Positions 35,722-45,332 are shown, counted from the first letter of the stretch. The stretch: DNA of 64,000 bases from Cognatitamlana sp035818475 (GCF_035818475.1 NZ_JAYMGV010000001.1:1612001-1676000); one strand, 5' to 3'. Program-made: numbers and translations. Notes: generated from the sequence alone by a model not told the origin.

Positions 35722-38058
35722 ATGAGAAAAAAACATCTTTTTTTTTTAATTCTTTTATGTAATAATTTTTTGTTTGCACAAAACAAAGATCAGATAAATA
35801 TCGGATTTCTTTTAGATAATTATTCAGCTGAGGTAGCCCCCATTTTAAAGGATCTTAAAAGTGAAATAAAAGCAGTAGTTGGAGAAGATGCTTTGGTGGA
35901 GTTCTTACCATATGATATAGCTCCAAATAATTATAATATTGATAAAGTAACGGCTAACTATGAAGCATTAAATACAGGTGATGCAGACATTATCATAGCG
36001 TTTGGGCCTGTTAGTAATTTAGTGCTGGGGAAGCAAACTGTTCATGAAAAGCCAACCATATTGTTTGGTACTGTTAACAGTGATTTGGTGACTTTAGATG
36101 AAACACAAACAAGCTCAAGGGTACACAATTTCAATTACCTTATAACATCAGAGTCTTACAAGAAAGATATTGAAACCTTTAAGAGCCTGTACGATTTTAA
36201 AAATATAGCAGTTCTGGTTGAAAGTTTTTTACCTGATTTAATATCTATGAATGAGACGTTTGATGAACTCATGGCAGATTTAGGAGCTTCCTATACGTTG
36301 GTGCCTTACCAAACTGTAGAAGATATAAAGGGAAAATTGAATGGCGTTGATGCGGTTTATTTAACGGGAGGTTTCTTTTTTAGAGATTCTGAAATCAAAG
36401 ATTTGGCTCAATTTTTTATAGATAATAAATTACCGTCATTTACACAAACTACTATAGAAGATGTACAGCTGGGTTTAATGGCTACCAATCAGGCCAAAGA
36501 GAATTTAAACCAGTTTTATAGAAGAATAGCACTTAATGTGGAACGGATTGTAAATGGTGTGGATGCCTCTGATCTACCCACCTTTATTGATAATAATGAT
36601 GTGTTAACAGTTAATTATAATACCGCAGAACGTTTAAATGTACCCATAAAATACAGCTTAATAGCACAAACGAATTTTGTGGGAAACTTTGGTGAAATAT
36701 CAGCTAAAAGAAAATATAACCTTTTAGATGTAATGAATGAAACCGTAAAGAATAACTTATCATTACAATCAAAGAAAAAGAATATAGACCTTAAAGCACA
36801 AGATGTTAATACGGCTAAAAGTAATTACTTTCCTGATGTTTCAGCATCGGCGCAGGGAACTCATATAGACCCTAATTTGGCAAAAGCGTCCGGAGGGTTA
36901 AATCCGGAATATAGTACCAGCGGAAATATCACCTTGAGACAGAACCTGTTTTCAGAACAGGCAAATGCTAATATTACGGTAGAAAAGCAATTAGAAAAAG
37001 CAGAGCGTGAAAATTATAATACCGCAGAATTAGATGCTATTTTTGATGCCTCAACAGCATATTTTAATGCTTTAATTCTTAAAGCTAATACAAGAATACA
37101 ATCTCAAAATTTAGAGTTAACCAAGAGGAACTTAGAAATAGCCAAGCAAAATTTTGAAGCAGGGCAAACGGGAAAAACAGATGTCTTGCGTTTTAAAAGT
37201 GAATTGGCTCAAAATACTCAAACTTTTGTTGAAGCTCTAAATCAATTAGAACAGTCGTTTTTAGCACTTAATTTGATCTTAAATAATGACATGGATTCTA
37301 AAATAGATGTTGAAGATGTAGAACTGACCAAAGGCATTTTTGAAGATTATAACTATAAACAGTTAGGAGAATTTATTGACGACCCTACAGCTCGAAATTA
37401 TTTTGTGAAATTTTTAATTCAGGAAGCCAAAACTAATGCTCCGGAGCTTGCATCACTTAATTATAATATCAAAGCTAATGAACGCGTATTAAGACTCAAT
37501 AGTTCAGGTCGTTTTGTGCCAACATTGGCTTTACAAGCACAATACAATAAGCATTTTAACAGGTGGGGAGAGGGTAGTACACCAGGTTTGGGCTTTGATA
37601 GTGATTATAACGTGGGCTTAAGCTTATCGCTTCCTATTTTTCAACAGAACCGCCAAAACATAAATAAGCAAATAGCTCATATACAACAAGACCAGTTAAA
37701 TTTAAACAAAAGCAATGTAGAGTTAAGTATAGACCGAAATATTAATGAGGCCGTTTTAGAACTTGTTAATGAAATTACTAATATAGAACTATCAAGAATT
37801 TCAGAGGAAGCCGCTAAAGAAAGTTTAGAATTGGTGCAAACCTCTTATTCTAACGGTGCGGTTAATATTATCCAGCTATTAGATGCACAACGTAATTTTT
37901 TAAATGCACAATTGTCACAAGCCAATGCCATTTATAATTATTTATTGGGCTCTATGAAGCTAGAACGCTATTTGGGTAGTTATTTTTTATTGAACACCGA
38001 AGCTGAAAATGAAGCATTTATTCAGCGATTTAATGCCTTTTTATTGAATCAAAACTAA
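35722..38058 (+). CDS. TolC-type outer-membrane efflux protein with periplasmic-binding-protein-like N-terminus
   Basis: This 778-residue protein has a signal peptide ending in LFAQ. Residues about 22-320 resemble an ABC-type substrate-binding domain with two lobes (INIGFLLDNYSAEVAPILKD, ADIIIAFGPVSN, KPTILFGTVNS, NIAVLVESFLPD, DAVYLTGGFFFRDSE). From about residue 340 a TolC/OEP domain follows with the paired coiled-coil hairpins (NTAELDAIFDASTAYFNALI, KQNFEAGQTGKTDVLRFKSE; SNGAVNIIQLLDAQRNFLNA). A normal TolC has 420-480 residues, so this is a true two-part fusion. It lies 15 bp before the RND adaptor and is the exit duct of that pump. The N-terminal part may sense or deliver a ligand at the channel. 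Confidence 0.87.
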   Translation: MRKKHLFFLILLCNNFLFAQNKDQINIGFLLDNYSAEVAPILKDLKSEIKAVVGEDALVEFLPYDIAPNNYNIDKVTANYEALNTGDADIIIAFGPVSNLVLGKQTVHEKPTILFGTVNSDLVTLDETQTSSRVHNFNYLITSESYKKDIETFKSLYDFKNIAVLVESFLPDLISMNETFDELMADLGASYTLVPYQTVEDIKGKLNGVDAVYLTGGFFFRDSEIKDLAQFFIDNKLPSFTQTTIEDVQLGLMATNQAKENLNQFYRRIALNVERIVNGVDASDLPTFIDNNDVLTVNYNTAERLNVPIKYSLIAQTNFVGNFGEISAKRKYNLLDVMNETVKNNLSLQSKKKNIDLKAQDVNTAKSNYFPDVSASAQGTHIDPNLAKASGGLNPEYSTSGNITLRQNLFSEQANANITVEKQLEKAERENYNTAELDAIFDASTAYFNALILKANTRIQSQNLELTKRNLEIAKQNFEAGQTGKTDVLRFKSELAQNTQTFVEALNQLEQSFLALNLILNNDMDSKIDVEDVELTKGIFEDYNYKQLGEFIDDPTARNYFVKFLIQEAKTNAPELASLNYNIKANERVLRLNSSGRFVPTLALQAQYNKHFNRWGEGSTPGLGFDSDYNVGLSLSLPIFQQNRQNINKQIAHIQQDQLNLNKSNVELSIDRNINEAVLELVNEITNIELSRISEEAAKESLELVQTSYSNGAVNIIQLLDAQRNFLNAQLSQANAIYNYLLGSMKLERYLGSYFLLNTEAENEAFIQRFNAFLLNQN

Positions 38059-38073
38059 AATACTGTCAAAAAG

Positions 38074-39153
38074 ATGAAGTATAGAATTAAATTATTACTA
38101 TTAGTGGTTGTAATCTTAGTTGCATCCTGTGGAAAAAAGAAAGAAGAAGAAATAAAAGTCATCAAACCAATAAGCTATCAAGAAGTAGGGTATTTAGGTG
38201 GTGAAAAATCAAGAACTTTTAGCGGAACTTCAAGAACAGATAAAGTGGTTAACTTAAGCTTTAGAAGTGCCGGGATTGTTACTGTTTTTGATATAAAAAT
38301 AGGACAACTGGTTGAAAAAGGGCAGCTTTTAGGCAAGCTGGATAATGTGCAGGCACGATTAAATTATGAAAATGCGGTTTCTTCCTTAAATAGTGCTGAA
38401 TCAGAAATGAATACCAGCAAGTTAAATTTAGATAGAACAAGATCCTTGTATGAAAAAGGAAGTTCCTCCCTGAGTGATTATGAGTCTGCAAAAAACATAT
38501 TTAGAACAGCTTCGGCAAGTCATCAATCAGCAAAAAGGACAGTGGCTATACAACAAGACCAAATTACCTATGGCTATTTGTATGCGCCGGAAGATGGAAC
38601 CATTGCATCCATATCAGCAGAAGTTAACGAAAATGTTAATGCCGGATATGTAGTAGCTGTACTTAATGTTAGCGGCGATATGGAAATTAGCCTGGGATTA
38701 CCTGAAAGTGTTATTAATAATGTAAAACAAGGTATGAATGTAGCTATTTCGTTTTCTTCTATAGGCTCAGGCGATTTTAAAGGCCAGGTATCAGAAGTAG
38801 CCCCTTCAATTGATGCCAGCACCTCCACCTATCCGGTTAGGGTAAAAGTACTAAACCCCACATCAGAGATAAGATCAGGTATGGCAGCAAGTGTGACATT
38901 TAATTTTGGAAAAGATGTCAATAATGAAAACGTACTGGTAATACCGGCAAAATCTGTGGGAGAAGATGATAAAGGAAATTTTGTGTTTCTGATAAATGAT
39001 AAAGATGGATTAGGAACCGTAAAAAAGCAACATGTAAAAATAGGAACGCTAACCTCAGAAGGCTTTCAAATCCTAGAAGGTTTATCTCATGGTGAAAAAA
39101 TTGCCACAGCAGGTTTGCAAACCTTATTGGATGGCCAGGAAGTAAAATTATAG
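38074..39153 (+). CDS. RND efflux periplasmic adaptor (membrane-fusion lipoprotein)
   Basis: The 359-residue protein has a lipoprotein signal with lipobox LVASC. It shows the adaptor layout: barrel-sandwich halves LSFRSAGIVTVFDIKIGQLVEKG and YGYLYAPEDGTIASISAE, an alpha-helical hairpin in between (about residues 90-150), a beta-barrel domain (SLGLPESVINNVKQGMNV) and a membrane-proximal domain (VLVIPAKSVGEDDKGNFVF). It lies 15 bp after the TolC-fusion gene and 25 bp before the pump gene, so it bridges the two. The transported compound is not evident. Confidence 0.93.
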   Translation: MKYRIKLLLLVVVILVASCGKKKEEEIKVIKPISYQEVGYLGGEKSRTFSGTSRTDKVVNLSFRSAGIVTVFDIKIGQLVEKGQLLGKLDNVQARLNYENAVSSLNSAESEMNTSKLNLDRTRSLYEKGSSSLSDYESAKNIFRTASASHQSAKRTVAIQQDQITYGYLYAPEDGTIASISAEVNENVNAGYVVAVLNVSGDMEISLGLPESVINNVKQGMNVAISFSSIGSGDFKGQVSEVAPSIDASTSTYPVRVKVLNPTSEIRSGMAASVTFNFGKDVNNENVLVIPAKSVGEDDKGNFVFLINDKDGLGTVKKQHVKIGTLTSEGFQILEGLSHGEKIATAGLQTLLDGQEVKL

Positions 39154-39178
39154 TCTATAGTAATTTAATTAGATATTA

Positions 39179-42100
39179 ATGAATTTAACACAGTTTTCAA
39201 TAGAGAAAAATAGGATTACAATTACTGTACTAACTACTATAATTATCATGGGCTTGGTGTTATATCAATCTTTGCCCAGAGATAGTATGCCTCCCTATAC
39301 GGTTAGAGTGGCTACAATAGTTTCTCAGTTTCCCGGAGCCAGTCCCATGCGGGTAGAGCAATTGGTTACTGATAAAATTGAAAAAACCTCACAGGAATTA
39401 CCAGAATTAAAGAAGGTGACCAGTACATCCAGAACAGGGCTGTCTGTAGTTACGGTAACCTTAAAAGATGAGGTGAAACCACAAGACCTACAGGATGTTT
39501 GGGATAGATTACGAAGAAAATTAAGTGCTATTCAAGGGCTTCCTCAAAATGTAAATCCGGATTTACAAGATGATGGTATAGGTGAAGTATATGGAATTGC
39601 AATAGGGCTAACATCAGATGGGTTTTCTTATGCGGAAATGAAAGACTATGCAGATGATATTAGAGACGACTTAATCAAACTTGAAGATGCTGCAAAAGTG
39701 GAGTTGGGCGGTTTTCAGGAGGAACGCATTTTTGTTGAGTTTGACAATGCCAAATTAAAGGAGTATGACCTATCTGCAAGTAAATTGCAAAGTATCATCA
39801 CCTCGACAAATATTTTGAGCTCAGGGGGCGAAATTAATGTAGAAGATGAGCGGATTATATTAGAGCCAACAGGTAATTTTAATTCGGTAGAAGATATTAG
39901 AGATATGCTTATTCCTGTGGGAGATGGTAGTCAATTGGTGTATTTAAGTGATATAACCAAAGTGAATCACGGGTATAAAGAACCATCTACACAAAGCGTA
40001 AGGATTAATAGTAAAGAAGCTATTTCTTTGCATGTCAATTTAAAGCAGGGAGCAAATATTATCAAATTAGGAGAAGGTGTTGACTTGGTAATGGATAAGT
40101 GGGAGACAAAACTTCCGGTTGGATTAGAGCTCACCAGGCTGGCTTCAATGGATACTTATATTGATTTTAAAATTGAAAACTTTATAGGTAATTTATTGCA
40201 ATCCATAGTAATTGTTCTTGTGGTTATGTTGGTCTTTTTGGGTATCAGGTCCGGGTTGGTCATTGCCAGTTTAATTCCAATAGTTGTTATAATGACTTTA
40301 ATGATTATGGGGGTTATGGGCATTGGTTTAAATCAGGTAACCTTAGCGGCATTAATAATGGCACTTGGTATGATGGTAGATAATGCCATTGTAGTAGCCG
40401 AAACCGTCATGGTAAAAATGGATCAGGGGATAAGTGCAAAACAAGCAGCCATAGAATCCTGTAGCGAGCTGCTTACCCCATTATTAATTTCAACCTTAAC
40501 AACTTCAGCAGCTTTTCTTGCTTTTTATCTTGCTGAATCAATAATGGGAGACATTGTAGGTCCAATATTTGTGGTGATTTCAATAGCGTTGTTGTCGTCA
40601 TGGATCATGGCTTTAACAGTAATTACATTATTTTGTTTCCTATTCTTAAAAGTTAAGCCTAAAGCTGAAGTTAAACCAAGTTTTATTGATAGAACCATTA
40701 GTGCATTAAAAGTGTATTATAAAGATATTATTCTTTGGGCATTGGCGAATAATTGGAAAGTGATCATTGGTATTTTTGCTATGTTTTTTCTGTCTGTATA
40801 TGGATTTACTAAAATAGAATTTGTGTTCTTTCCGGATAGTGATAGAAATTTAATCACAGTAGATATTAATTTGCCACAGGGAACCAAAATAGAGCGTACT
40901 TCTGATATTGTACTTGATATTGAAAATTATATGCGGGATTCCCTGCAGATTTCAGAGTCCAGAGTTAACGGAATTATAGATTGGTCTTCCTATGTAGGAA
41001 AAGGTCCTGAATCATATGACCAGGGGTATACACCGGATGAGGCAAATTCAAGTTATGCTCACCTATTGGTTAATGTATCTGATGCTATTTATAACAATGC
41101 TATGATTAATAAGCTGGACGCATTTTGTTTCAATCAATTTCCTGATGCTGAAGTTAAAGTTGGTGCCTTAGGCTCAGGAGGAGGAGGAACTCCTATTGAG
41201 ATAAAGGTTTCAGGGCCAAACCCTGACGAGTTGTCCAAGATCTCCGAATCTATTAAGTTGAAACTATCAAATATCTCCGGAACAAAAAATGTAAAAGATG
41301 ATTGGGGGCCAAAAAGTAAAAAGTTTGTTATTGATATAGATCAAAACAGAGCTCAGGTAGCAGGAGTAACAAGTCAGGACATAGCAACATCCCTGCAAAC
41401 GGTATTAGATGGTTTTGTAACCGGAGAATACAGAGAAAATGATAAGTCTATACCCATTGTAATGCGAAGTGAGCTTAGCCAGCAACAAACATTAGAATCG
41501 TTAGAAACACTAAATATTTTTGCTCAAAATTCTGGAAAAAGTGTGCCTTTATTACAGGTCGCAACTATTGTTCCGCAATGGCAATATTCAAAAATCAGAA
41601 GGCTGGATTTAAATAGGACCATAAACGTTTCCAGTGAATTGAAAGAAGGAGGTAATGCATCCAGTATTACCGGTGAAATTAAACCGTGGTTAGATGAACA
41701 GGTTAATACATGGCCGGAAGAATACACCTATCAACTAGGGGGAGATGCAGAGAATACCGCAGAAAACATGGGAGCCGTTTTAAAATATTTACCGCTTTCA
41801 GGTTTTATAATCTTGCTATTGCTTATTATTCAATTTAACTCTTTTAGGAAAATGGCTATGGTAACTTTAACCATTCCGTTAGGTATTATTGGAGTGGTTA
41901 TAGGCTTACTTACCTTTCAGGAACCTTTTGGCTTTATGCCCTTTTTAGGGGTGATCTCATTAGCCGGGATAGTAATTAATAATGCCATTGTCCTGATTGA
42001 TAGAATAGAAGTAGAGCAGACCACTTTAAAACGCTCCGTTCAAGATTCTGTAATTGCAGCTTGCCTACAACGGTTTAGGCCTATCTTGTTAGCTACCTTT

Positions 42101-42292
42101 ACTACGGTTTTAGGGCTGATACCCTTATACCTTAGTGGCGGAGAAATGTGGGAAGGAATGGCTGTTAGTATTATGGTTGGCCTGTTGTTTGGTACAGTGA
42201 TCACACTGCTTTTTATTCCATCATTCTATAGTATTTTATTTAAGGTTAATTATAAAGCGTATAATTTTAATAACGAGTTGTTAGAAGATTAA
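39179..42292 (+). CDS. RND-family efflux pump, inner-membrane subunit
   Basis: This 1037-residue protein has the RND duplication with 12 transmembrane helices (helix 1 at about 12-30; two blocks at about 330-530 and 850-1030) and two large periplasmic loops. The proton-relay helix 4 reads GMMVDNAIVVAETVMV: one Asp is followed by Asn where AcrB-type pumps have two Asp. SFPG-like QFPGASPMRVEQLVTDKIE and the LGGDAENTAENMG motif are typical of the HAE/AcrB side of the family. It is preceded by its adaptor and followed one base later by an ion-channel gene. Likely exports drugs, lipids or other hydrophobic molecules; specificity is unknown. Confidence 0.93.
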   Translation: MNLTQFSIEKNRITITVLTTIIIMGLVLYQSLPRDSMPPYTVRVATIVSQFPGASPMRVEQLVTDKIEKTSQELPELKKVTSTSRTGLSVVTVTLKDEVKPQDLQDVWDRLRRKLSAIQGLPQNVNPDLQDDGIGEVYGIAIGLTSDGFSYAEMKDYADDIRDDLIKLEDAAKVELGGFQEERIFVEFDNAKLKEYDLSASKLQSIITSTNILSSGGEINVEDERIILEPTGNFNSVEDIRDMLIPVGDGSQLVYLSDITKVNHGYKEPSTQSVRINSKEAISLHVNLKQGANIIKLGEGVDLVMDKWETKLPVGLELTRLASMDTYIDFKIENFIGNLLQSIVIVLVVMLVFLGIRSGLVIASLIPIVVIMTLMIMGVMGIGLNQVTLAALIMALGMMVDNAIVVAETVMVKMDQGISAKQAAIESCSELLTPLLISTLTTSAAFLAFYLAESIMGDIVGPIFVVISIALLSSWIMALTVITLFCFLFLKVKPKAEVKPSFIDRTISALKVYYKDIILWALANNWKVIIGIFAMFFLSVYGFTKIEFVFFPDSDRNLITVDINLPQGTKIERTSDIVLDIENYMRDSLQISESRVNGIIDWSSYVGKGPESYDQGYTPDEANSSYAHLLVNVSDAIYNNAMINKLDAFCFNQFPDAEVKVGALGSGGGGTPIEIKVSGPNPDELSKISESIKLKLSNISGTKNVKDDWGPKSKKFVIDIDQNRAQVAGVTSQDIATSLQTVLDGFVTGEYRENDKSIPIVMRSELSQQQTLESLETLNIFAQNSGKSVPLLQVATIVPQWQYSKIRRLDLNRTINVSSELKEGGNASSITGEIKPWLDEQVNTWPEEYTYQLGGDAENTAENMGAVLKYLPLSGFIILLLLIIQFNSFRKMAMVTLTIPLGIIGVVIGLLTFQEPFGFMPFLGVISLAGIVINNAIVLIDRIEVEQTTLKRSVQDSVIAACLQRFRPILLATFTTVLGLIPLYLSGGEMWEGMAVSIMVGLLFGTVITLLFIPSFYSILFKVNYKAYNFNNELLED

Positions 42293-42293
42293 T

Positions 42294-42974
42294 ATGACGT
42301 CCAAACTATATAAAAATAGATTTGAATTATTTTTTATTAGCCAATTATTAATTCTTTTTGGGTCATTAATTATTCCAATTGAATTTTTTCGGGAAACCTT
42401 AATGCCTATATTGTTCTTATTTAATATAGCTTCAGGAATTATCCTGATTTCAAAAAAGAAAATACATACCTGGGGGCTGATTATTTTATTTTGTGTGTCA
42501 CTACTACTACTGGCAATTAATATTGTTCAGCAGAAGGATGATGATGCATTATCGTTTATAGGATTCGGTGTTTATTTTCTTTTCTATGCTACCGTTACTG
42601 TAGAGATTATAAGGCAGGTGTGGAATGCTAAAGAGGTTAATAAAAATGTAATAGTAGGCTTAATGAGTGGTTATGTATCATTAGGCTTGATTGCTTTTTT
42701 TGTTTTTTCCAGTATTGAGTTGTCTGACCCCGGTGCTTTTAAAGGTTTACTATTTCAGGGAACAGACTTTTCAGGAAAACTAGATAGCTTATTATACTAT
42801 AGTTATATAACTGTGCTGACTATAGGGTACGGAGATATTGTTCCGGTGACTTCCATCGCACAAAAGGCGGCCATGTTTGTGGGCTTATGCGGGCAGTTTT
42901 ATATTGTAATTATTACAGCGGTGGTAGTACAGAAGTTTTTGGCATTTAATGATTCAAGAGAAAAAAAGGATTAA
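42294..42974 (+). CDS. Potassium-channel-like two-pore-helix membrane protein
   Basis: The 226-residue protein has about six hydrophobic segments, the last two flanking a pore loop with the K+-selectivity filter TIGYGD (LTIGYGDIVPVTS, about residues 178-190). The N-terminal segments resemble a small sensorless S1-S4 block. No cyclic-nucleotide-binding or RCK domain follows. The ATG lies one base after the RND pump stop, so the genes are probably co-transcribed, which is an uncommon pairing. It should conduct K+ across the inner membrane. Channel identity is well supported by the filter; gating is unknown. Confidence 0.85.
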   Translation: MTSKLYKNRFELFFISQLLILFGSLIIPIEFFRETLMPILFLFNIASGIILISKKKIHTWGLIILFCVSLLLLAINIVQQKDDDALSFIGFGVYFLFYATVTVEIIRQVWNAKEVNKNVIVGLMSGYVSLGLIAFFVFSSIELSDPGAFKGLLFQGTDFSGKLDSLLYYSYITVLTIGYGDIVPVTSIAQKAAMFVGLCGQFYIVIITAVVVQKFLAFNDSREKKD

Positions 42975-42982
42975 GACTAGTG

Positions 42983-44005
42983 TTATTTTGATTGCAACGT
43001 CATAATTTTTCCTTCACGTAAAATAGTGATTTCAAATGTGGAGTCCACATTCAAACTGTTAGCAAAGTCGGCTATCTTAACTAAAGCTTCATCTGTTGTA
43101 TCATATTTAATACCATTAAAGCTCAAAATAATATCACCACCCAGAATAAGTTTTTGACGTCCTATAGTGACTTCAGTATCACCTTCTCTAACACCCATTT
43201 TTCCAAAAATAGAAGTGGTAACAACACGTTGTACCAGTAAACCGCTTCGTTGAGGTAGATTGAATATTTTTGCCTGTTTACCTGTTAAAGAATATAATTC
43301 TGCACCAAACCAGGGCATTTTATTGTTTAATAATAACCTGGTGGCCAGATTAGAACTGGAAGCAAAACCAATGCCGTCCGAACCACCTGATTTAGTGGTT
43401 ATATGGCTTACAATGCCAACAACCTCTCCATTAAGGTTGAACATTGGTCCTCCCGAATTCCCTTGGTTAATAGCAGCATCAGTTTGAATGAATTCAGTAT
43501 TCAAAAAAGGGTTTTTTCCAATGGTTTGCTTTCTAAAACCGCTAACATAACCTGAAGACAATGAAAAGCCAACACCCAAAGGAACGCCAACAACAAATAC
43601 CTGTTGTCCTATTTTCATCTTATCAGAATCACCAAATTTAACTATTGTGGCATTTTCTTTAGGCCTGGATAATCCCAATAAAGCAATATCAGCACTCTTA
43701 TATGATGTTAAAACCTGAGCGGCTATAACATCTCCATCCGCAAACTGTACCATTAAGCTTTGAGGAGCTTGTACAACATGTGCAGCAGTAATAACTAATT
43801 GATTGCTTACCATAAACCCTGAACCTAAACCATTGCTTGATACTCTTTCGGAGGTATTACTTGCGGTGGTAACAATAGTATTCTCTTTAGTTATAATAGC
43901 CACCACTGCAGGACTTACCTTTTCATAAATTTTAGAAATGTCCTGAGCGTTTAAGGCAAAAGAAGATATTAAGAATAATATAAGGGCTTGAAAAGACGTG
44001 TTCAT
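42983..44005 (-). CDS. HtrA/DegP-type serine protease (S1C) with PDZ domain
   Basis: The 340-residue protein has a signal peptide ending near LNAQ and the trypsin-like triad of HtrA proteases: His in ITAAHVVQAP, Asp in KSADIALLGL and Ser in NQGNSGGPMFNL. A single C-terminal PDZ-like domain (about residues 235-335, GKMGVREGDTEVTIGRQKL and LGGDIILSFNG) follows. It is shorter than two-PDZ DegP and closer to DegS-like layouts but lacks a membrane anchor, so it is a soluble periplasmic protease or chaperone. It is convergent with the ion-channel gene, with 8 bp between the stops. Envelope stress function is inferred from the family. Confidence 0.92.
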   Translation of the reverse strand: MNTSFQALILFLISSFALNAQDISKIYEKVSPAVVAIITKENTIVTTASNTSERVSSNGLGSGFMVSNQLVITAAHVVQAPQSLMVQFADGDVIAAQVLTSYKSADIALLGLSRPKENATIVKFGDSDKMKIGQQVFVVGVPLGVGFSLSSGYVSGFRKQTIGKNPFLNTEFIQTDAAINQGNSGGPMFNLNGEVVGIVSHITTKSGGSDGIGFASSSNLATRLLLNNKMPWFGAELYSLTGKQAKIFNLPQRSGLLVQRVVTTSIFGKMGVREGDTEVTIGRQKLILGGDIILSFNGIKYDTTDEALVKIADFANSLNVDSTFEITILREGKIMTLQSK

Positions 44006-44243
44006 TTTAGTAAAAAATTATAGAAAGTAAAGTTAGTGCTTTTATATCTTAAAAAAGGAAGTTTTGAATGATTTGGGCTCATTTTTAGTTGAGCTGCTAT
44101 TGTTTAGTTTAGTTCCGGAATAACACATCTTATGACCTTATTTGGTTAGTTCAATTAAGTTTTTGCCATTTTAAACAGGCTTCAGAAATAGTTTTGCTCC
44201 CAACTTAGACAGTATTGTTTAAGGCGAAATTAAAACAAAAAAA

Positions 44244-44969
44244 ATGAAACGATCAATTAAATTAATGCTAACTGCAATAGCTTTCAGTATTGCGGTTAGT
44301 GCACAAAATGTAAAAGAAGGCGTTCAGAATACCAAACAAATTTTGGAAGGTAAACAGGATCTAGAACGCGATATTGGGGAACTTCAGGCTTTAATGACAA
44401 GTCTGGATTTATTTAAAAGTGCCTATGAGTCTAAAGACCTGAACAAAGTAAATACTTTAAAGAAAAGTATAGAAAATGATATGGTGCGCGAGGTCCGGCA
44501 AAGTGGAGAGAAAGCCAAAAAAGCAAGGATGGAAATCGCACAGAGTTCGTCTGAGATCAGGTCAGATCGCAGAGAGATTCGTAATAATAGAGATGATTCA
44601 AAAAGAGAGATATATGACAGACATGATGATAAACGGGATATGGCAAGGGACCAGGCAAATAAGAGCGATGATAAGCGTGACAGGCGTGATGATATAGCCG
44701 ATTTTGAACAACAAATAGCCCGGGCAGAAAAACAGGCATCAATATTAAAATCAATAAAAGGCCTTAATTTTAGTTCTTCCGACGCGGAGGCCTCATTAAC
44801 CAATAAGAAGTTGTTGGTAGAATTTATAGAAACCATGAAGCAAGATATCGCAGCTACAAAAAAAGAACTGGCAGAGGATAATAGAGAGTTAAGGGAAGAT
44901 AGTAGGGAACGACGCGATGATAGAAATGAACGACACGAAATTGAAATCAGGAGGCCTAGATTTTCATAG
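44244..44969 (+). CDS. Secreted highly charged coiled-coil protein, unknown function
   Basis: The 241-residue protein has a signal peptide ending near AVSAQ. The mature part is a long, very charged helix: residues about 95-150 and 215-238 are dominated by alternating Arg/Lys and Asp/Glu (for example RSDRREIRNNRDDSKRE and RREIRNNRDD), separated by a less charged coiled coil (about 155-205). No known domain was recognised. The periplasmic location is inferred from the signal. Its upstream region (44006-44243) holds no regular set of the 21-bp-spaced repeats found at the following genes. A perfect palindromic terminator follows it. Confidence 0.75.
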   Translation: MKRSIKLMLTAIAFSIAVSAQNVKEGVQNTKQILEGKQDLERDIGELQALMTSLDLFKSAYESKDLNKVNTLKKSIENDMVREVRQSGEKAKKARMEIAQSSSEIRSDRREIRNNRDDSKREIYDRHDDKRDMARDQANKSDDKRDRRDDIADFEQQIARAEKQASILKSIKGLNFSSSDAEASLTNKKLLVEFIETMKQDIAATKKELAEDNRELREDSRERRDDRNERHEIEIRRPRFS

Positions 44970-44989
44970 TTAAAAAACCAAAATGGTTA

Positions 44990-45018
44990 AGCCCTTTATA
45001 ATTATAAAGGGTTTTTTT
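44990..45018 (+). terminator. Rho-independent terminator
   Basis: CCCTTTATAATTATAAAGGG (44992-45011) is a perfect 20-bp palindrome, extended by AAG pairing into the T-tract TTTTTTT (45012-45018). It ends the coiled-coil protein gene. Confidence 0.85.
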
Positions 45019-45052
45019 ATGTCCTGAGGTTAGGGCTGTAAAAGATATGTTT

Positions 45053-45143
45053 AATTCGCTTGGGGTTTAAGCCGTTTTACCTTTAAAATTGGGCGTTTCG
45101 GGCATGTAAGTCAATTTTTATGTACATGTTGGAGGTATATTTG
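45053..45143 (+). promoter_or_regulatory. Candidate LytTR-controlled promoter (21-bp-spaced triple repeat plus -7 box)
   Basis: Three repeats start at 45055 (TTCGCTTG), 45076 (TTTACCTT) and 45097 (TTCGGGCA), each exactly 21 bp apart; the last two have G two bases before. The -7 element TATATTTG (45136-45143) starts 39 bp after the third repeat. The copies are weaker matches to TTYACTTA than at the other promoters, but spacing and layout are the same. It would drive the 44-residue ORF and the lipoprotein gene. Confidence 0.5.
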
Positions 45144-45197
45144 AGTAGGAAATAAAAGTAATAACAACAATTATAAAATCATTAAAACAATAAAGCC

Positions 45198-45332
45198 ATG
45201 AAAACAATTAAAGATATATTAAGAAAGCAATTCATTGTAGATTGGAAAAACATTAAAGATATAGCCTTAGATGAGTCTAAACGAGTTTATTCATTACATG
45301 ATTATAATGAAGATTCCATTTTATTTATCTAA
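45198..45332 (+). CDS. Small ORF, 44 residues, unknown function
   Basis: The ATG lies 54 bp after an exact -7 box (TATATTTG) and the frame ends in TAA at 45330-45332, 37 bp before the next gene. The peptide starts MKTIKDILRKQFIVDWKNIK and ends DYNEDSILFI; it has no signal peptide or helix-spanning segment and is rich in Lys, Asp and Ile. Nothing was recognised by family. The leader before it (AACAACAATTATAAAATCATTAAAAC) is A-rich like those of neighbouring genes, which supports translation. It would be the first gene of the operon with the lipoprotein. It could also be an untranslated leader. Confidence 0.45.
   Translation: MKTIKDILRKQFIVDWKNIKDIALDESKRVYSLHDYNEDSILFI

Noticed and set aside
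44129..44207. Possible fifth set of LytTR-like repeats before the charged coiled-coil gene
   Set aside because: TTCAATTA (44150) and weak words at 44171 and 44192 are 21 bp apart, but the matches are poor and no TAnnTTTG box lies at the right distance.
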